DNA of 64,000 nucleotides from Variovorax boronicumulans. Lineage in GTDB: Bacteria > Pseudomonadota > Gammaproteobacteria > Burkholderiales > Burkholderiaceae_C. The notes beneath the pieces were generated by a model, which worked only from the letters and a program-made list of their open reading frames with translations, was not told the DNA's origin and searched no databases. The DNA lies in NCBI RefSeq assembly GCF_019352895.1, contig NZ_JAAAFX010000004.1, forward strand, positions 2,096,245 to 2,160,244, written 5' to 3'. Both the position numbers and the translations under genes were made by a program. This document shows, in pieces, positions 46,177-55,368 of the stretch. Every line of letters begins with the position of its first letter. Position 1 is the stretch's first letter.

Positions 46177-46548
46177 TCAGGAATCGAGCGTCATGCAGTA
46201 GTTGAGCAGGGCCTCGATCTCGGTCGATTTGTCGAACACCTCGTCGGCGCCCGCGACGCGGCAGCGCTTGCGCATCTCCGGCGTGGCGTAGTTGCTCACC
46301 ACGATCAGCCGCTGGGCGGGCTTGCGCTGCCGCAGCGCCCCCAACACCGTGAGCCCGCTGCCTTCGCGCAGGAAGAGATCGATCACGCCCAGGTCCCAGT
46401 CGTCGGGGTGTGCGAGCAGCCAGCCGGTGGCGTGCTGCGCGGTGTCCGCATGGCCGATCACCTCGACCCCAGCCAACTCCTGCAGCGTCTCCGTGAGGTT
46501 GGCCCGGATGACATCGCTGTCTTCGACCAGATAGGTTTTCACTGACAC
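46177..46548 (-). CDS. Single-domain response regulator (orphan)
   Basis: A 123-residue receiver with YLVEDSDVI, the phosphoacceptor Asp in LGVIDLFLREGSG, VVSNYATPEMR and the Lys in EVFDKSTEI. GTG 46548 has AGGGA eight bases upstream; a second GTG at 46542 is close. It has no output domain. No kinase is adjacent on this strand, but the large hybrid kinase lies 4 kb to the left. Confidence 0.85.
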   Translation of the reverse strand: MSVKTYLVEDSDVIRANLTETLQELAGVEVIGHADTAQHATGWLLAHPDDWDLGVIDLFLREGSGLTVLGALRQRKPAQRLIVVSNYATPEMRKRCRVAGADEVFDKSTEIEALLNYCMTLDS

Positions 46549-46729
46549 ACGCGGATTCCCTGAACGGATGGCTGTAATGCTCGGGCGTCGTCTTTTGCAA
46601 CGCGTCGAAGCCAGTATTCCCCGCCGCCGGAAAATGACCGTCGGACAAGGGCCCGAACGGTGTCCGATAGGCAACTCTATCGTGTGATAGTTGCGCTCGC
46701 GCGTCGCGTCCTCGCGCGACGGCCGCTGC

Positions 46730-47356
46730 CTACTGCAGGCCCAGGACGTTGCGCTTGTGGTAGTAGTCGGCAAGCGCGGAGCGCAGTTCGACGGCCTTCT
46801 GAATCGTCTCCGGCGCGGCCTCCCTGCCCAGGCCGAAGAAGTACAGATCGTGGCTTCTGTGGTCGCAGTAGAAGGACCAGACCGAGAACCAGGCATCGCA
46901 CGGGACGATCGCCTCGAAATCGTCCGCGACCAGATTCCGGTAGTAGTTCTGATGGTGCTGAAGGGTCAGCGGCGAGTCGGTCGGCGAGTATTCGAGCGTG
47001 CCGTGTTGCAGCCGCCCCGATGCGGCGCAGGTCATCACGACCAGGCCGGACGCCTTGACCAGCCGGATCATGTTGAGCCAGGTCTTGCGCCAGCCGGCGT
47101 TGTGCTCCATGGCCTCGCACGAGATCACCACATCGAACGCGTCGGCCTTGCCGCCGTAGTCCTCGCCGTAGCCGACGAGGTCCACGCCCTTGCCCTCGCC
47201 GACGTCCAGGCCGAGGTAGTCGCATTCCTCGAAGAAGGTGCGCACCGAGCCGTTGATGTCCAGGCTGCCGATCTCCAGCACCTTTTTCTGCTGGAAGAAC
47301 TCGCCAAGGAACTGCTTGATGCCGCCGACGAAAAACAACTGCTGGGGATGTGACAC
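46730..47356 (-). CDS. SAM-dependent methyltransferase (class I)
   Basis: A 208-residue class I methyltransferase. Motif I is KVLEIGSLDINGSVR, followed by DYLGLDVGEGKGVDLV and FDVVISCEAMEH. It reads like a Methyltransf_11-type enzyme used on sugars or small molecules, with the target not deducible. The GTG start at 47356 follows AGGAGG with eight bases between. It stands alone between the orphan receiver and the amidohydrolase. Confidence 0.82.
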   Translation of the reverse strand: MSHPQQLFFVGGIKQFLGEFFQQKKVLEIGSLDINGSVRTFFEECDYLGLDVGEGKGVDLVGYGEDYGGKADAFDVVISCEAMEHNAGWRKTWLNMIRLVKASGLVVMTCAASGRLQHGTLEYSPTDSPLTLQHHQNYYRNLVADDFEAIVPCDAWFSVWSFYCDHRSHDLYFFGLGREAAPETIQKAVELRSALADYYHKRNVLGLQ

Positions 47357-47514
47357 GGGGTGGGCCTCCTGAGTGGAAAACTCGGTGGTGCCGCGGGCCG
47401 ACCGTGGTGGGCTTGCTGCCGACCGGGGCCGGCCATCGGGCACTTTTTTTGGAGGGATCTTACGATCTTTTACAAAACTGTCCAGGCTTCCCGCTGCGGC
47501 GCGCGGCCTCGGCC

Positions 47515-48792
47515 TCAGCGCGTGGGGAAGAAGGCCGTCTGCTCGCCGCGGCCCACGAGATGCAGCGTGGCCACCGCCGGTGCGGTCTCGGCCAGCAGCA
47601 CGCCCTTGCGGTAAACCTTGAGCCGCGTGGCGCGCAGCCGGATCGCCTCGACCGGGTCGCGCGCCTGCAGCAGCACGAAGCTCGCGTCGCAGCCGGCTTC
47701 GAGGCCGTAGTTCGTCAGATGGAGAACCTTGGCGGCGTTGCGCGTCACCGCCTCGAAGCAGCGCCGGATGCCGGCCTGGCTGGTCATCTGCGCCACGTGC
47801 AGGCCCATGTGCGCCACCTCGAGCATGTCGCCCGAGCCCATGCCGTACCAGGGGTCCATCACGCAGTCGTGGCCGAAGGCGACATTCACGCCCGCGGCCA
47901 TGAGCTCGGGCACGCGTGTCATGCCGCGGCGCTTGGGGTAGGTGTCGTGGCGGCCCTGCAGCGTGATGTTGATCAGCGGGTTGGCGATCACGCTCACGCC
48001 GCTCTCGGCGATCAGCGGGATCAGCTTGCTCACGTAGTAGTTGTCCATGCTGTGCATCGAGGTGCAGTGCGAGCCGTTGACGCGGCCCTGCAGGCCCAGG
48101 CGCTGGGCCTCGAAGGCCAGCGTCTCGATGTGGCGCGACAGCGGGTCGTCGGACTCGTCGCAGTGCATGTCGACCAGCTTGCCGCGCTCGGCCGCGATCT
48201 CGCACAGCAGCTTCACGCTGGTCGCGCCGTCGGCCATGGTGCGCTCGAAATGCGGAATGCCGCCGACCACGTCCACGCCCTTGTCGAGCGCGCGCTTGAG
48301 GTTGTCGAGTCCGCCCGGGCTGCGCAGCACGCCGTCCTGCGGGAAGGCCACCAGCTGCAGGTCGATGTAGGGCGCGACGCGGCGCTTGACCTCGAGCAGC
48401 GCGTCGACCGCCAGCAGGCTCGGATCGCTGGTGTCGACGTGCGTGCGGATCGCGAGCAGGCCCTTGGCCACGGCCCAGTCGCAGTAGGCCAGCGCGCGCT
48501 CGATCAGCGCCTCCTGCGTGAGCAGCGGCTTGAGCTCGCCCCACAGCGCGATGCCTTCGAGCAGCGTGCCGCTCTCGTTGACGCGCGGCAGGCCGTAGCT
48601 CAGCGTGGCGTCCATGTGGAAGTGCGGGTCGATGAAGTGCGGCGTGAGCAATTGGCCCTGGGCGTCGAGCGTCTCGTGCGCCGGGGCATCGAGCCCTGCC
48701 GTGACCTCGGCGATGCGGCCGTCCTGCACGGCGATCGACATGCCGGTGCGGCCGTCGGGAAGGGTGGCGTTGCGTACGAGCAGGTCGAGCAT
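47515..48792 (-). CDS. Cytosine deaminase-like amidohydrolase
   Basis: A 425-residue metal-dependent hydrolase, the same length as E. coli CodA (427). Metal ligands are seen in DPHFHMDATL (H57, H59), MHCDESDDP and the later AFGHDCVMDPWYGMGSGDML. CodA-type enzymes deaminate cytosine to uracil, and close relatives act on other N-heterocycles. No transporter of the CodB type is next to it. A LysR gene lies 54 bp upstream on the same strand. Confidence 0.88.
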   Translation of the reverse strand: MLDLLVRNATLPDGRTGMSIAVQDGRIAEVTAGLDAPAHETLDAQGQLLTPHFIDPHFHMDATLSYGLPRVNESGTLLEGIALWGELKPLLTQEALIERALAYCDWAVAKGLLAIRTHVDTSDPSLLAVDALLEVKRRVAPYIDLQLVAFPQDGVLRSPGGLDNLKRALDKGVDVVGGIPHFERTMADGATSVKLLCEIAAERGKLVDMHCDESDDPLSRHIETLAFEAQRLGLQGRVNGSHCTSMHSMDNYYVSKLIPLIAESGVSVIANPLINITLQGRHDTYPKRRGMTRVPELMAAGVNVAFGHDCVMDPWYGMGSGDMLEVAHMGLHVAQMTSQAGIRRCFEAVTRNAAKVLHLTNYGLEAGCDASFVLLQARDPVEAIRLRATRLKVYRKGVLLAETAPAVATLHLVGRGEQTAFFPTR

Positions 48793-48846
48793 GGGCTTGC
48801 GTTTCTTGTGTATTCGGGGGGACTGCCGATTATCGGCGGGGCCTGT

Positions 48847-49761
48847 TCAGCGCAGCGCCAGCGCGCCGAGCCGCGCCACGATCAGGTCGTGCAGGGTCTG
48901 CGCCGCCACTGACAGGCTGCCCTCGCGTCGCTGCACGATGTAGACCGTGCGCTTCAAACCCGGCAGGGGCAGCGGCCGCGTGACCAGCGTGTCGCGCTGG
49001 AAGTGGAACAGCGTGAGCGCGGGCACCACGCTAATGCCCAGGCCGGCCTCGACCAGCCCCATGACCGTGGCCAGGTGCTCGACCTCGAAGGCGGTGTGCA
49101 GGCGCAGCGGATGCAGGGCCGCATCGAGCGACTGCCGCACGCTGCTGTGGCGCGCCATCTGGATGAAGGGCCAGGGTGCGAGCTTGCGGGCGCCGAGCTT
49201 GGGCTCGGTGGCCAGCGGGTGGTCGGCCCGGCACACCAGGTGGAAGCCGTCGCTGCAGAGCTTGCGGCTGCGCAGGTCGCTGGCCGCGGCGCTGCCGGCG
49301 CCCGAGGCGGCCAGCGCGAAGTCGGCCTCGCCGCTGCGCACGCGCGCGATGCAGGCGTCGGACAGCGCGTCGTCCAGGCCGACCGTGATGCCGGGCCAGG
49401 CCGCCATGAACTCGGCGAACACCGCGGGCAGCCAGCCGGCCGCGAGCGAGGGCAGGGCCGCCACACGCACCCGGCCCGTGCGGCGCTCCACATGGTCGGC
49501 CAGGTCGGTGACGGCGTCGCGCATGTCGTCGAGCAGGCGCTGCGCCGCGGGCTCGAACAGCCGGCCCTCGGGCGTGAGCTGCACGCTGCGCGTGTCGCGG
49601 TCGAACAGGCGCGCACCCAGTGCCTCCTCCAGCGTGCGGATCAGCGCGCTGAAGGCCGGCTGCGACAGATGGCACAGCTGGGCCGCACGTGTGAAGTTGC
49701 GCTGCGCCGCCAGCGCGGCGAAGGCGCGCAGCTGCCGCGCGGAGAGGTCGGGTGTCTTCAT
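48847..49761 (-). CDS. LysR-family transcriptional regulator
   Basis: A 304-residue LysR protein: LSARQLRAFAALAAQRNFTRAAQLCHLSQPAFSALIRTLEE at the N-terminus (given as two overlapping parts, LSARQLRAFAALAAQRNFT and RAAQLCHLSQPAFSALI). A PBP-type effector domain follows. It is divergent from the AtuA-like gene and shares a 102-bp promoter region with it. It may regulate that operon or the amidohydrolase gene behind it. Confidence 0.9.
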   Translation of the reverse strand: MKTPDLSARQLRAFAALAAQRNFTRAAQLCHLSQPAFSALIRTLEEALGARLFDRDTRSVQLTPEGRLFEPAAQRLLDDMRDAVTDLADHVERRTGRVRVAALPSLAAGWLPAVFAEFMAAWPGITVGLDDALSDACIARVRSGEADFALAASGAGSAAASDLRSRKLCSDGFHLVCRADHPLATEPKLGARKLAPWPFIQMARHSSVRQSLDAALHPLRLHTAFEVEHLATVMGLVEAGLGISVVPALTLFHFQRDTLVTRPLPLPGLKRTVYIVQRREGSLSVAAQTLHDLIVARLGALALR

Positions 49762-49863
49762 ATGGCTGATCCGTTATCCAGATGAATCGATCTGAATTTT
49801 CTATTTTACGGATCGATGGACTGGCCCTACATTGAACCCTACAACGAGACGAGAGAACGCACC
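49762..49863. promoter_or_regulatory. Divergent promoter region, LysR / AtuA operon
   Basis: An AT-rich island (about 49785-49808) in this 102-bp region, with the inverted repeat CAGAT-N6-ATCTG at 49779-49794. This is the most likely binding place of the divergent LysR protein. Confidence 0.5.
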
Positions 49864-51252
49864 ATGACGGTCCAGGCCACCTTACCCCCACCCTTGCTGA
49901 TCGGTTGTGCCGCCGGCTTTTCCGGCGACCGCACCGACGCGGCCGGCCCAGTGGTCGACACGCTGATCGCACGGCTCGCGGGCGGCCCTGCGGGCCAGCG
50001 CGCCTTCCTGATCTTCGAGACCCTGGCCGAGCGCACGCTGGCGCTGGCCCAGCTGCGGCGCCGCGCCGATCCCGAGGCCGGCTACGAACCGCTGCTCGAC
50101 GCCATGCTGCGCCCGGTGCTGGCGCGCTGCCTCGCGCACGGCATTCGCATCGTGAGCAACTTCGGTGCCGCCAACCCCCGTGCCGCGGCGCGCCACATCG
50201 CACGCATGGCGCGCGAGCTGGGCCAGGCGGCGCCGCGCATCGCGGTGGTGGAGGGCGACGACCTCTCGGCACCCGCGCAGCAGGCCCTGCTGCGCGCGGA
50301 ACTGGGTTCGGCCCTCGACGGTCTGCGCATCGTCAGCGCCAATGCCTACATCGGCGCCGAGCCCATTGCCGCCGCGCTCGATGCTGGCGCGCAGATCGTG
50401 GTCTGCGGCCGCGTGGCCGACCCCTCGCTCACCGTGGGCCCCGCGATGTCGTACTTCGGCTGGGCCGCCGACGACTGGGACGTGCTGGGCCGCGCCACCA
50501 TGGCCGGCCATCTGCTCGAATGCGGTGCGCAGGTCTGCGGCGGTTATTTCGCCGACCCGGGCTTCAAGGACGTGCCGGGCCTGGCCGAGGTGGGCTTCCC
50601 GATCGCCGAGATCGCGGCCGACGGTCATTGCGTCATCGGCAAGTCGGCCGGCACCGGCGGCTGCGTGAGCGAGGCGACGGTCAAGGAGCAACTGCTCTAC
50701 GAGGTGCACGACCCGGCCGCCTACCTCACGCCCGACGTGGTGGCCGACATCACGCAGGCAGAAGTCGAGACCGCGGGCCCCGACCGCGTGCAGCTGAGCG
50801 GCGTGCGCGGCCATGCACGGCCGAGTCACTACAAGGTCAACGTCTGCCACGAGGGGGGCTGGCTGGCCGAGGGCGAGATCTCCTATGCGGGCCCACGGGC
50901 CGAGGCGCGGGCCCGGCTGGCCGCGGACGTGCTGCGCCAGCGCCTGATCGGGCTCGACCTGCGCGTCGACCTGATCGGCGCGATCAGCATCCTGGGCGAC
51001 GACGCCGGCCGCGCGCTCGCGGCCACGCCCGACGGTGGCGCGCGCGACGTGCGCCTGCGCGTGGCGGCCACGCATGCCGAGCGCGCTGAGGCCGAGCGAC
51101 TGGGCCGCGAGGTGATGGCGCTCTACACCTGCGGGCCGGCCGGCGGCGGCGGCGTGCGCAGCACGCTCACGCCACGTCTCAACACCCTTTCCTGCCTGCT
51201 GCCGCGCGAGGTGGTGCCGGTGCGTTTCGAACTGCTGGAGTCCGCTGCATGA
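49864..51252 (+). CDS. AtuA-like DUF1446 protein
   Basis: A 462-residue protein of the acyclic-terpene-utilisation AtuA/DUF1446 family. It has IGCAAGFSGDRTDAA at the N-terminus, IVSNFGAANPRAAARHIARM, ALDAGAQIVVCGRVADPSLT and a C-terminal TCGPAGGGGVRS. The family is linked with breakdown of branched acids, but its reaction is not well defined. ATG 49864 is used; an in-frame ATG at 49816 would add 16 residues across the promoter region. It overlaps the next gene by 4 bp. Confidence 0.87.
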   Translation: MTVQATLPPPLLIGCAAGFSGDRTDAAGPVVDTLIARLAGGPAGQRAFLIFETLAERTLALAQLRRRADPEAGYEPLLDAMLRPVLARCLAHGIRIVSNFGAANPRAAARHIARMARELGQAAPRIAVVEGDDLSAPAQQALLRAELGSALDGLRIVSANAYIGAEPIAAALDAGAQIVVCGRVADPSLTVGPAMSYFGWAADDWDVLGRATMAGHLLECGAQVCGGYFADPGFKDVPGLAEVGFPIAEIAADGHCVIGKSAGTGGCVSEATVKEQLLYEVHDPAAYLTPDVVADITQAEVETAGPDRVQLSGVRGHARPSHYKVNVCHEGGWLAEGEISYAGPRAEARARLAADVLRQRLIGLDLRVDLIGAISILGDDAGRALAATPDGGARDVRLRVAATHAERAEAERLGREVMALYTCGPAGGGGVRSTLTPRLNTLSCLLPREVVPVRFELLESAA

Positions 51253-51611
51253 GCACCGTCACCGTTCCCCTCTACCGCGCCGCCCACGGCCGCACCGGCG
51301 ACAAGGGCGACCGCTCGAACATCAGCGTGATCGCCTGGCACGCTGAACTGTGGCCGCTACTGGTCGAACAGGTCACGCCCGAGGCCGTGGCCGCGCAGTT
51401 CCGCCACCGCGCGCCCAGCCGCGTGCAGCGCTTCGTGCTGCCCCGGCTGCAGGCCATGAATTTCGTGCTCGATGCGGTGCTCGACGGCGGCGTGAACGAC
51501 GCGCTGAACCTCGACACGCACGGCAAATCGCTTTCCTTCCTGCTGCTCGACCTGCCTCTGGTGGTGCCGGCCGAACTGCAGCATCGACTCATCGGCCTGT
51601 CCGAAGGCTGA
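51249..51611 (+). CDS. AtuA-related small protein
   Basis: A 120-residue protein with AAHGRTGDKGDRSNISVIAW and FVLPRLQAMNFVLDAVLDGG. This matches the C-terminal domain that is fused to AtuA in some bacteria and separate in others. It overlaps the AtuA-like gene (ATGA), so the two are made together and probably form one enzyme. A solute-binding protein gene follows 40 bp later. Confidence 0.85.
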   Translation: MSTVTVPLYRAAHGRTGDKGDRSNISVIAWHAELWPLLVEQVTPEAVAAQFRHRAPSRVQRFVLPRLQAMNFVLDAVLDGGVNDALNLDTHGKSLSFLLLDLPLVVPAELQHRLIGLSEG

Positions 51612-51651
51612 TTCCCTTTCTTCCCATTCAAAATTCCAGGAGACAACACGC

Positions 51652-52626
51652 ATGAACCGCAACATCCATTCGATCGCCTTCGCCATCGCCGCACTGGCCC
51701 TGGCGCCCGTCGCGAGCCAGGCCCAGGGCAGCTTCCCCGACAAGCCGATCACCTTCGTCGTGCCCTTCGCGGCCGGCACCGCCACCGATCAGATCGCGCG
51801 TGCGCTGGGCAACGGCATCACGGCCGAATCGAAGCAGGCCGTGGTGATCGACAACAAGGCCGGCGCCAGCGGTTTCATTGCCTCGCAGTTCGTGGCCAAG
51901 GCCGCCCCAGACGGCTACACCGTGCTGATCACCACCAACACCACGCACGCGGCCAACGAGCACCTGTACAAGAAGCTGCCCTACGACCCGGTGAAGGATT
52001 TTTCGCCAGTCGCCGCGCTGGGCAAGGGCGGCCAGATCATGGTCGTGAACCCCTCGTTCCCCGCCAAGACCGTGGCCGAGTTCGTCGCACTGGCGAAGAA
52101 GGAGCCGGGCAAGTACAGCTTCGGCAGCGGCAGCTCGTCGAGCCGCATGGCCGGCGAACTGCTGCAGCAGATGGCCGACATCCAGCTGCTGCATGTGCCC
52201 TACAAGAGCAACACGCTGGCCGTGACCGACCTGCTGGGCGGCCAGATCCACATGATGATCACCGACACCGCCACCGGCCTGCCGCAGATCAAGGCCGGCA
52301 AGCTGCGCGCGCTGGGCGCATCGGGCGCCGCGCGCTCGCCGCTGGCACCGGACGTCCCCACCATTGCCGAGGCCGGCGTGAAGGGCTACGAGATGGGCTA
52401 CTGGTTCGCGGCCTATGCGCCGGCCAAGACGCCGCCGGCCGTGGTCAAGCGTTTGAACGAACTGCTGGTGAAGGCCGCGAAGAGCGAGGCTGCGAAAGCG
52501 GCGTTCTATGACCCGACGGGCACCGAGGTGTTCACGAGCTCGCCGGAGGAACTGGCGAAGTTCCAGGCCGGGGAATCGCAGAAGTGGGGCCGGATCGTGA
52601 AGGCTGCCGGGATCACTGCCGAGTAG
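51652..52626 (+). CDS. Tripartite tricarboxylate transporter (Bug) substrate-binding protein
   Basis: A 324-residue periplasmic receptor with a signal peptide ending SQAQ (about residue 25). It shows the Bug signature FPDKPITFVVPFAAGTATDQIARAL and GADGYT-type parts (AAPDGYTVLITTNTTHAAN, LPYDPVKDFSPVAALGKG). Bug proteins bind carboxylates and many others. Together with the AtuA pair it suggests uptake of the acid that those proteins break down. The membrane subunits (TctA/TctB) are not in the window. Confidence 0.92.
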   Translation: MNRNIHSIAFAIAALALAPVASQAQGSFPDKPITFVVPFAAGTATDQIARALGNGITAESKQAVVIDNKAGASGFIASQFVAKAAPDGYTVLITTNTTHAANEHLYKKLPYDPVKDFSPVAALGKGGQIMVVNPSFPAKTVAEFVALAKKEPGKYSFGSGSSSSRMAGELLQQMADIQLLHVPYKSNTLAVTDLLGGQIHMMITDTATGLPQIKAGKLRALGASGAARSPLAPDVPTIAEAGVKGYEMGYWFAAYAPAKTPPAVVKRLNELLVKAAKSEAAKAAFYDPTGTEVFTSSPEELAKFQAGESQKWGRIVKAAGITAE

Positions 52627-52767
52627 TTGATCCACCCCCCCCGAAGCGCCTGACGGCGCCTCCCCCTTAAGGGGGCGGTATCAGCGGCCCGGCAAAGCCG
52701 GTTCCGCGGTATCTCTGGAAGGGGGAAGGGGCAGGGCGGTGGGCGCGCGGCTCGCGCGCCCTTACGC
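52627..52767. repeat. Hairpin-rich intergenic repeat-like element between convergent genes
   Basis: Three dyads lie in this gap: CCCCCTTAAGGGGG (52662-52675), CCGGC-AAA-GCCGG (52689-52701), and GGGCGCGCG-GCT-CGCGCGCCC (52741-52761). The composite layout resembles short dispersed elements seen in Comamonadaceae genomes. The last dyad lies just after the stop of the minus-strand carrier gene and could act as its terminator. Confidence 0.55.
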
Positions 52768-54105
52768 TCAATCGCGCTGCTGCTCGATGGCGCGGTTCAG
52801 GCCCAGCGCGCCCAGGGTGCAGGCGGCGCCCGACAGCAGGTAGACGCTGACGTAGCCCAGGCCGAAATGGGCCGAGAGGCCGAGGGCGACCAGGGGCGCG
52901 AAGGCGGCGCCGACCAGCCAGGCCACATCGGCCGTGAGGGCGGCGCCGGTGTAGCGGTACTTGGCCGGGAAGTTGGAGGTCACGGTGCCCTGGGCCTGGC
53001 CGTAGGACAGGCCCAGCAGCACGAAGCCGACCAGGATGAAGGTGTCCTGGCCGAAGGCACCGCCGTCGAGCAGCGTGGGCGCGAAGCCGCTGAACACCGC
53101 GATCATCACGGCCAGCGAGCCCAGCGTCATGCGGCGGCCGATGCGGTCGGCGATCTTGCCGGAGGCGACCATCGCCAACGCAGCCAGGCATGCGCCGATG
53201 ATCTGCACCACCAGAAACTGGCTGACCGACTGGTCGGAATACAGCGTGATCCACGACAGCGGGAAAATCGTGACGATGTGAAACAGCGCGTAGCTGGCCA
53301 GTGCCGCGAAGGCGCCGATCACGATGTTCACGCCCTGCGAGCGGCCCAGCTCGATCACGCCGGTGGGCGCCAGTTCGCGCTCATCGAGCAGCCGCGAGTA
53401 CTCGGTGGTCGCCACCAGCCGCAGCCGTGCGAACAGGGCCACCACGTTGATCGCGAAGGCCACGTAGAAGGGATAGCGCCAGCCCCAGGTGAGGAAGTCG
53501 TCCGAGGTCAGGCTCGAGACCAGGTAGGCGAACAGCGAGCCGGCCACGATGAAGCCCACGGGTGCGCCCAACTGGCCCAGCATTGCGTACCAGCCGCGGC
53601 GGTTGGCCGGCGCGTTGAGGGCCAGCAGCGAGGGCAGGCCGTCCCAGGTGCCGCCCAGTGCGACGCCCTGGGCGATGCGGAACAGCGACAGCAGCACGAT
53701 GGCGGCCGGGCCGATGCTGGCGTAGCTGGGCAGGAAGGCGATGCCGGCGGTGGAGGTGCCCAGCAGGAACAGGGCCGAGGTCAGCTTGGCTTCGCGGCCA
53801 TAGCGGCGCTGGATGGCCATCGACAGGGCGGTGCCGAAGGGGCGTGCGATGAAGGCCAGTGCGAACACCGCAAAGGCGTAAAGTGTGCCCGTCAGGCGGT
53901 CCGCGAAGGGGAAGAAGATGGCCGGAAACACCAGCGCCGACGCGATGCCGTAGACGAAGAAGTCGAAATACTCGGAAGCGCGCCCGATCACCACGCCCAC
54001 AGCGATCTCGCCGGGGTGGACATGCGTATCGGCGCCAACCGCGCGGGCGATCTCGCTGTCGGGCGGGGATTCGCTGTTGTGTGTACCGATGGAGGTCGTC
54101 ATCAT
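52768..54105 (-). CDS. MHS-type MFS transporter
   Basis: A 445-residue carrier with twelve predicted helices. Signatures include IGRASEYFDFFVYGIASALVFP, RPFGTALSMAI and GVALGGTWDG of the metabolite:H+ symporter branch. It likely takes up an organic acid or osmolyte. Two ATG codons are in tandem; the outer one at 54105 is used. The gene converges with the AtuA/Bug operon and is divergent from the cyo operon. Confidence 0.85.
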   Translation of the reverse strand: MMTTSIGTHNSESPPDSEIARAVGADTHVHPGEIAVGVVIGRASEYFDFFVYGIASALVFPAIFFPFADRLTGTLYAFAVFALAFIARPFGTALSMAIQRRYGREAKLTSALFLLGTSTAGIAFLPSYASIGPAAIVLLSLFRIAQGVALGGTWDGLPSLLALNAPANRRGWYAMLGQLGAPVGFIVAGSLFAYLVSSLTSDDFLTWGWRYPFYVAFAINVVALFARLRLVATTEYSRLLDERELAPTGVIELGRSQGVNIVIGAFAALASYALFHIVTIFPLSWITLYSDQSVSQFLVVQIIGACLAALAMVASGKIADRIGRRMTLGSLAVMIAVFSGFAPTLLDGGAFGQDTFILVGFVLLGLSYGQAQGTVTSNFPAKYRYTGAALTADVAWLVGAAFAPLVALGLSAHFGLGYVSVYLLSGAACTLGALGLNRAIEQQRD

Positions 54106-54264
54106 GGGCTGTTCGCGGTTCTGTTCCGGGTGTCGTTGCGGCAACGCAGAGCGTCTCACTCTCCGGCGTTTGATGCCATAGGACAAAACGTCCAATGCCC
54201 ATTTGCCGCCGATACCCGTAGATTCGCAGGCTCCACGCGCAAGCACAAGCTCCAATTTCACGGC

Positions 54265-55350
54265 ATGCCCTTTCTCAAGAACCCCCGAGCCTGGCTTTTG
54301 CTGCCCGCCTTCCTGTTGGCAGGCTGCAACACGGTGCTGCTCAGCCCCTCCGGCGACATCGCCGCCCAGCAAGGGCAGCTGATCGTCATTTCCACGGTCC
54401 TGATGCTGCTGATCATCGTGCCGGTGATCGGTCTGACCTTCTTCTTCGCCTGGAAGTACCGCCAGTCGAACAAGGCGGCCCACGCCGAGTACGCACCCGA
54501 CTGGGACCATTCGACCCAGCTCGAGCTCGCCATCTGGGCCGCGCCGCTGCTGATCATCATCGCGCTGGGCGCGCTGACCTGGATCAGCACCCACACGCTG
54601 GACCCCTACCGTGCGCTGACCCGCATCGACGCCAACCGCCCGGTGCCGGCCGGCACCCAGCCGCTGGTGGTGGAGGTGGTGGCGCTCGACTGGAAGTGGC
54701 TGTTCCTCTATCCCGAGCAGGGCATCGCGACCGTGAATGAACTGGCGGCGCCGGTCGACCGGCCGATCCAGTTCAAGATCACCTCGTCCACGGTGATGAA
54801 CTCCTTCTTCATCCCGGCGCTGGCCGGCCAGATCTACGCGATGGCCGGCATGGAAACCAAGCTGCACGCGGTGATCAACAAGCCCGGCGAGTACGAGGGC
54901 TTCTCGGCCAACTTCAGCGGCGCGGGCTTCTCGGGCATGCGCTTCAAGTTCCACGGCCTGAGCGACGACGACTTCGACCGCTGGGTGCAGAAGACCAAGG
55001 ACGACGGCAAGGAACTCAGCCGCGCCGCCTACCTGCAGCTCGAGCACCCGAGCGAACGCGAGCCGGTGCGCCACTACGCGAGCGTGGCGCCGGGCCTCTA
55101 CGACGCCATCCTCAACCGCTGCGTCGAGGCCAACCGCATGTGCATGAAGGACATGATGGCCATCGACGCCAGCGGCGGCCTCGGCATGCCGGGCGCCTTC
55201 AATGTGGCCTCGCTCGACAAGTCGACGCGTGCGCGCCTCGGCCTGGACGCCGGCGCCACGCTGGGCCCCGCGCGCAATTACGTCGGCGCGATGTGCTCGG
55301 TCAACGAAGCGCCCGACCTGTTCACCCCTGCGCCCACACCGTCGCTGTAA
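54265..55350 (+). CDS. cyoA: Cytochrome bo3 ubiquinol oxidase subunit II
   Basis: A 361-residue lipoprotein with lipobox LLAGC and two membrane helices (about 38-60 and 85-108). The cupredoxin domain lacks the CuA ligands: the loop reads SANFSGAGFSGMRFKFHG with no Cys pair. This shows a quinol and not a cytochrome c oxidase. ALDWKWLFLYPEQGIATVN is the typical CyoA stretch. It is the first gene of cyoABCD, followed after 18 bp by cyoB, and docks at the periplasmic side of the oxidase. Confidence 0.95.
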   Translation: MPFLKNPRAWLLLPAFLLAGCNTVLLSPSGDIAAQQGQLIVISTVLMLLIIVPVIGLTFFFAWKYRQSNKAAHAEYAPDWDHSTQLELAIWAAPLLIIIALGALTWISTHTLDPYRALTRIDANRPVPAGTQPLVVEVVALDWKWLFLYPEQGIATVNELAAPVDRPIQFKITSSTVMNSFFIPALAGQIYAMAGMETKLHAVINKPGEYEGFSANFSGAGFSGMRFKFHGLSDDDFDRWVQKTKDDGKELSRAAYLQLEHPSEREPVRHYASVAPGLYDAILNRCVEANRMCMKDMMAIDASGGLGMPGAFNVASLDKSTRARLGLDAGATLGPARNYVGAMCSVNEAPDLFTPAPTPSL

Positions 55351-55368
55351 CCCGTTTTCCGGATCTCC

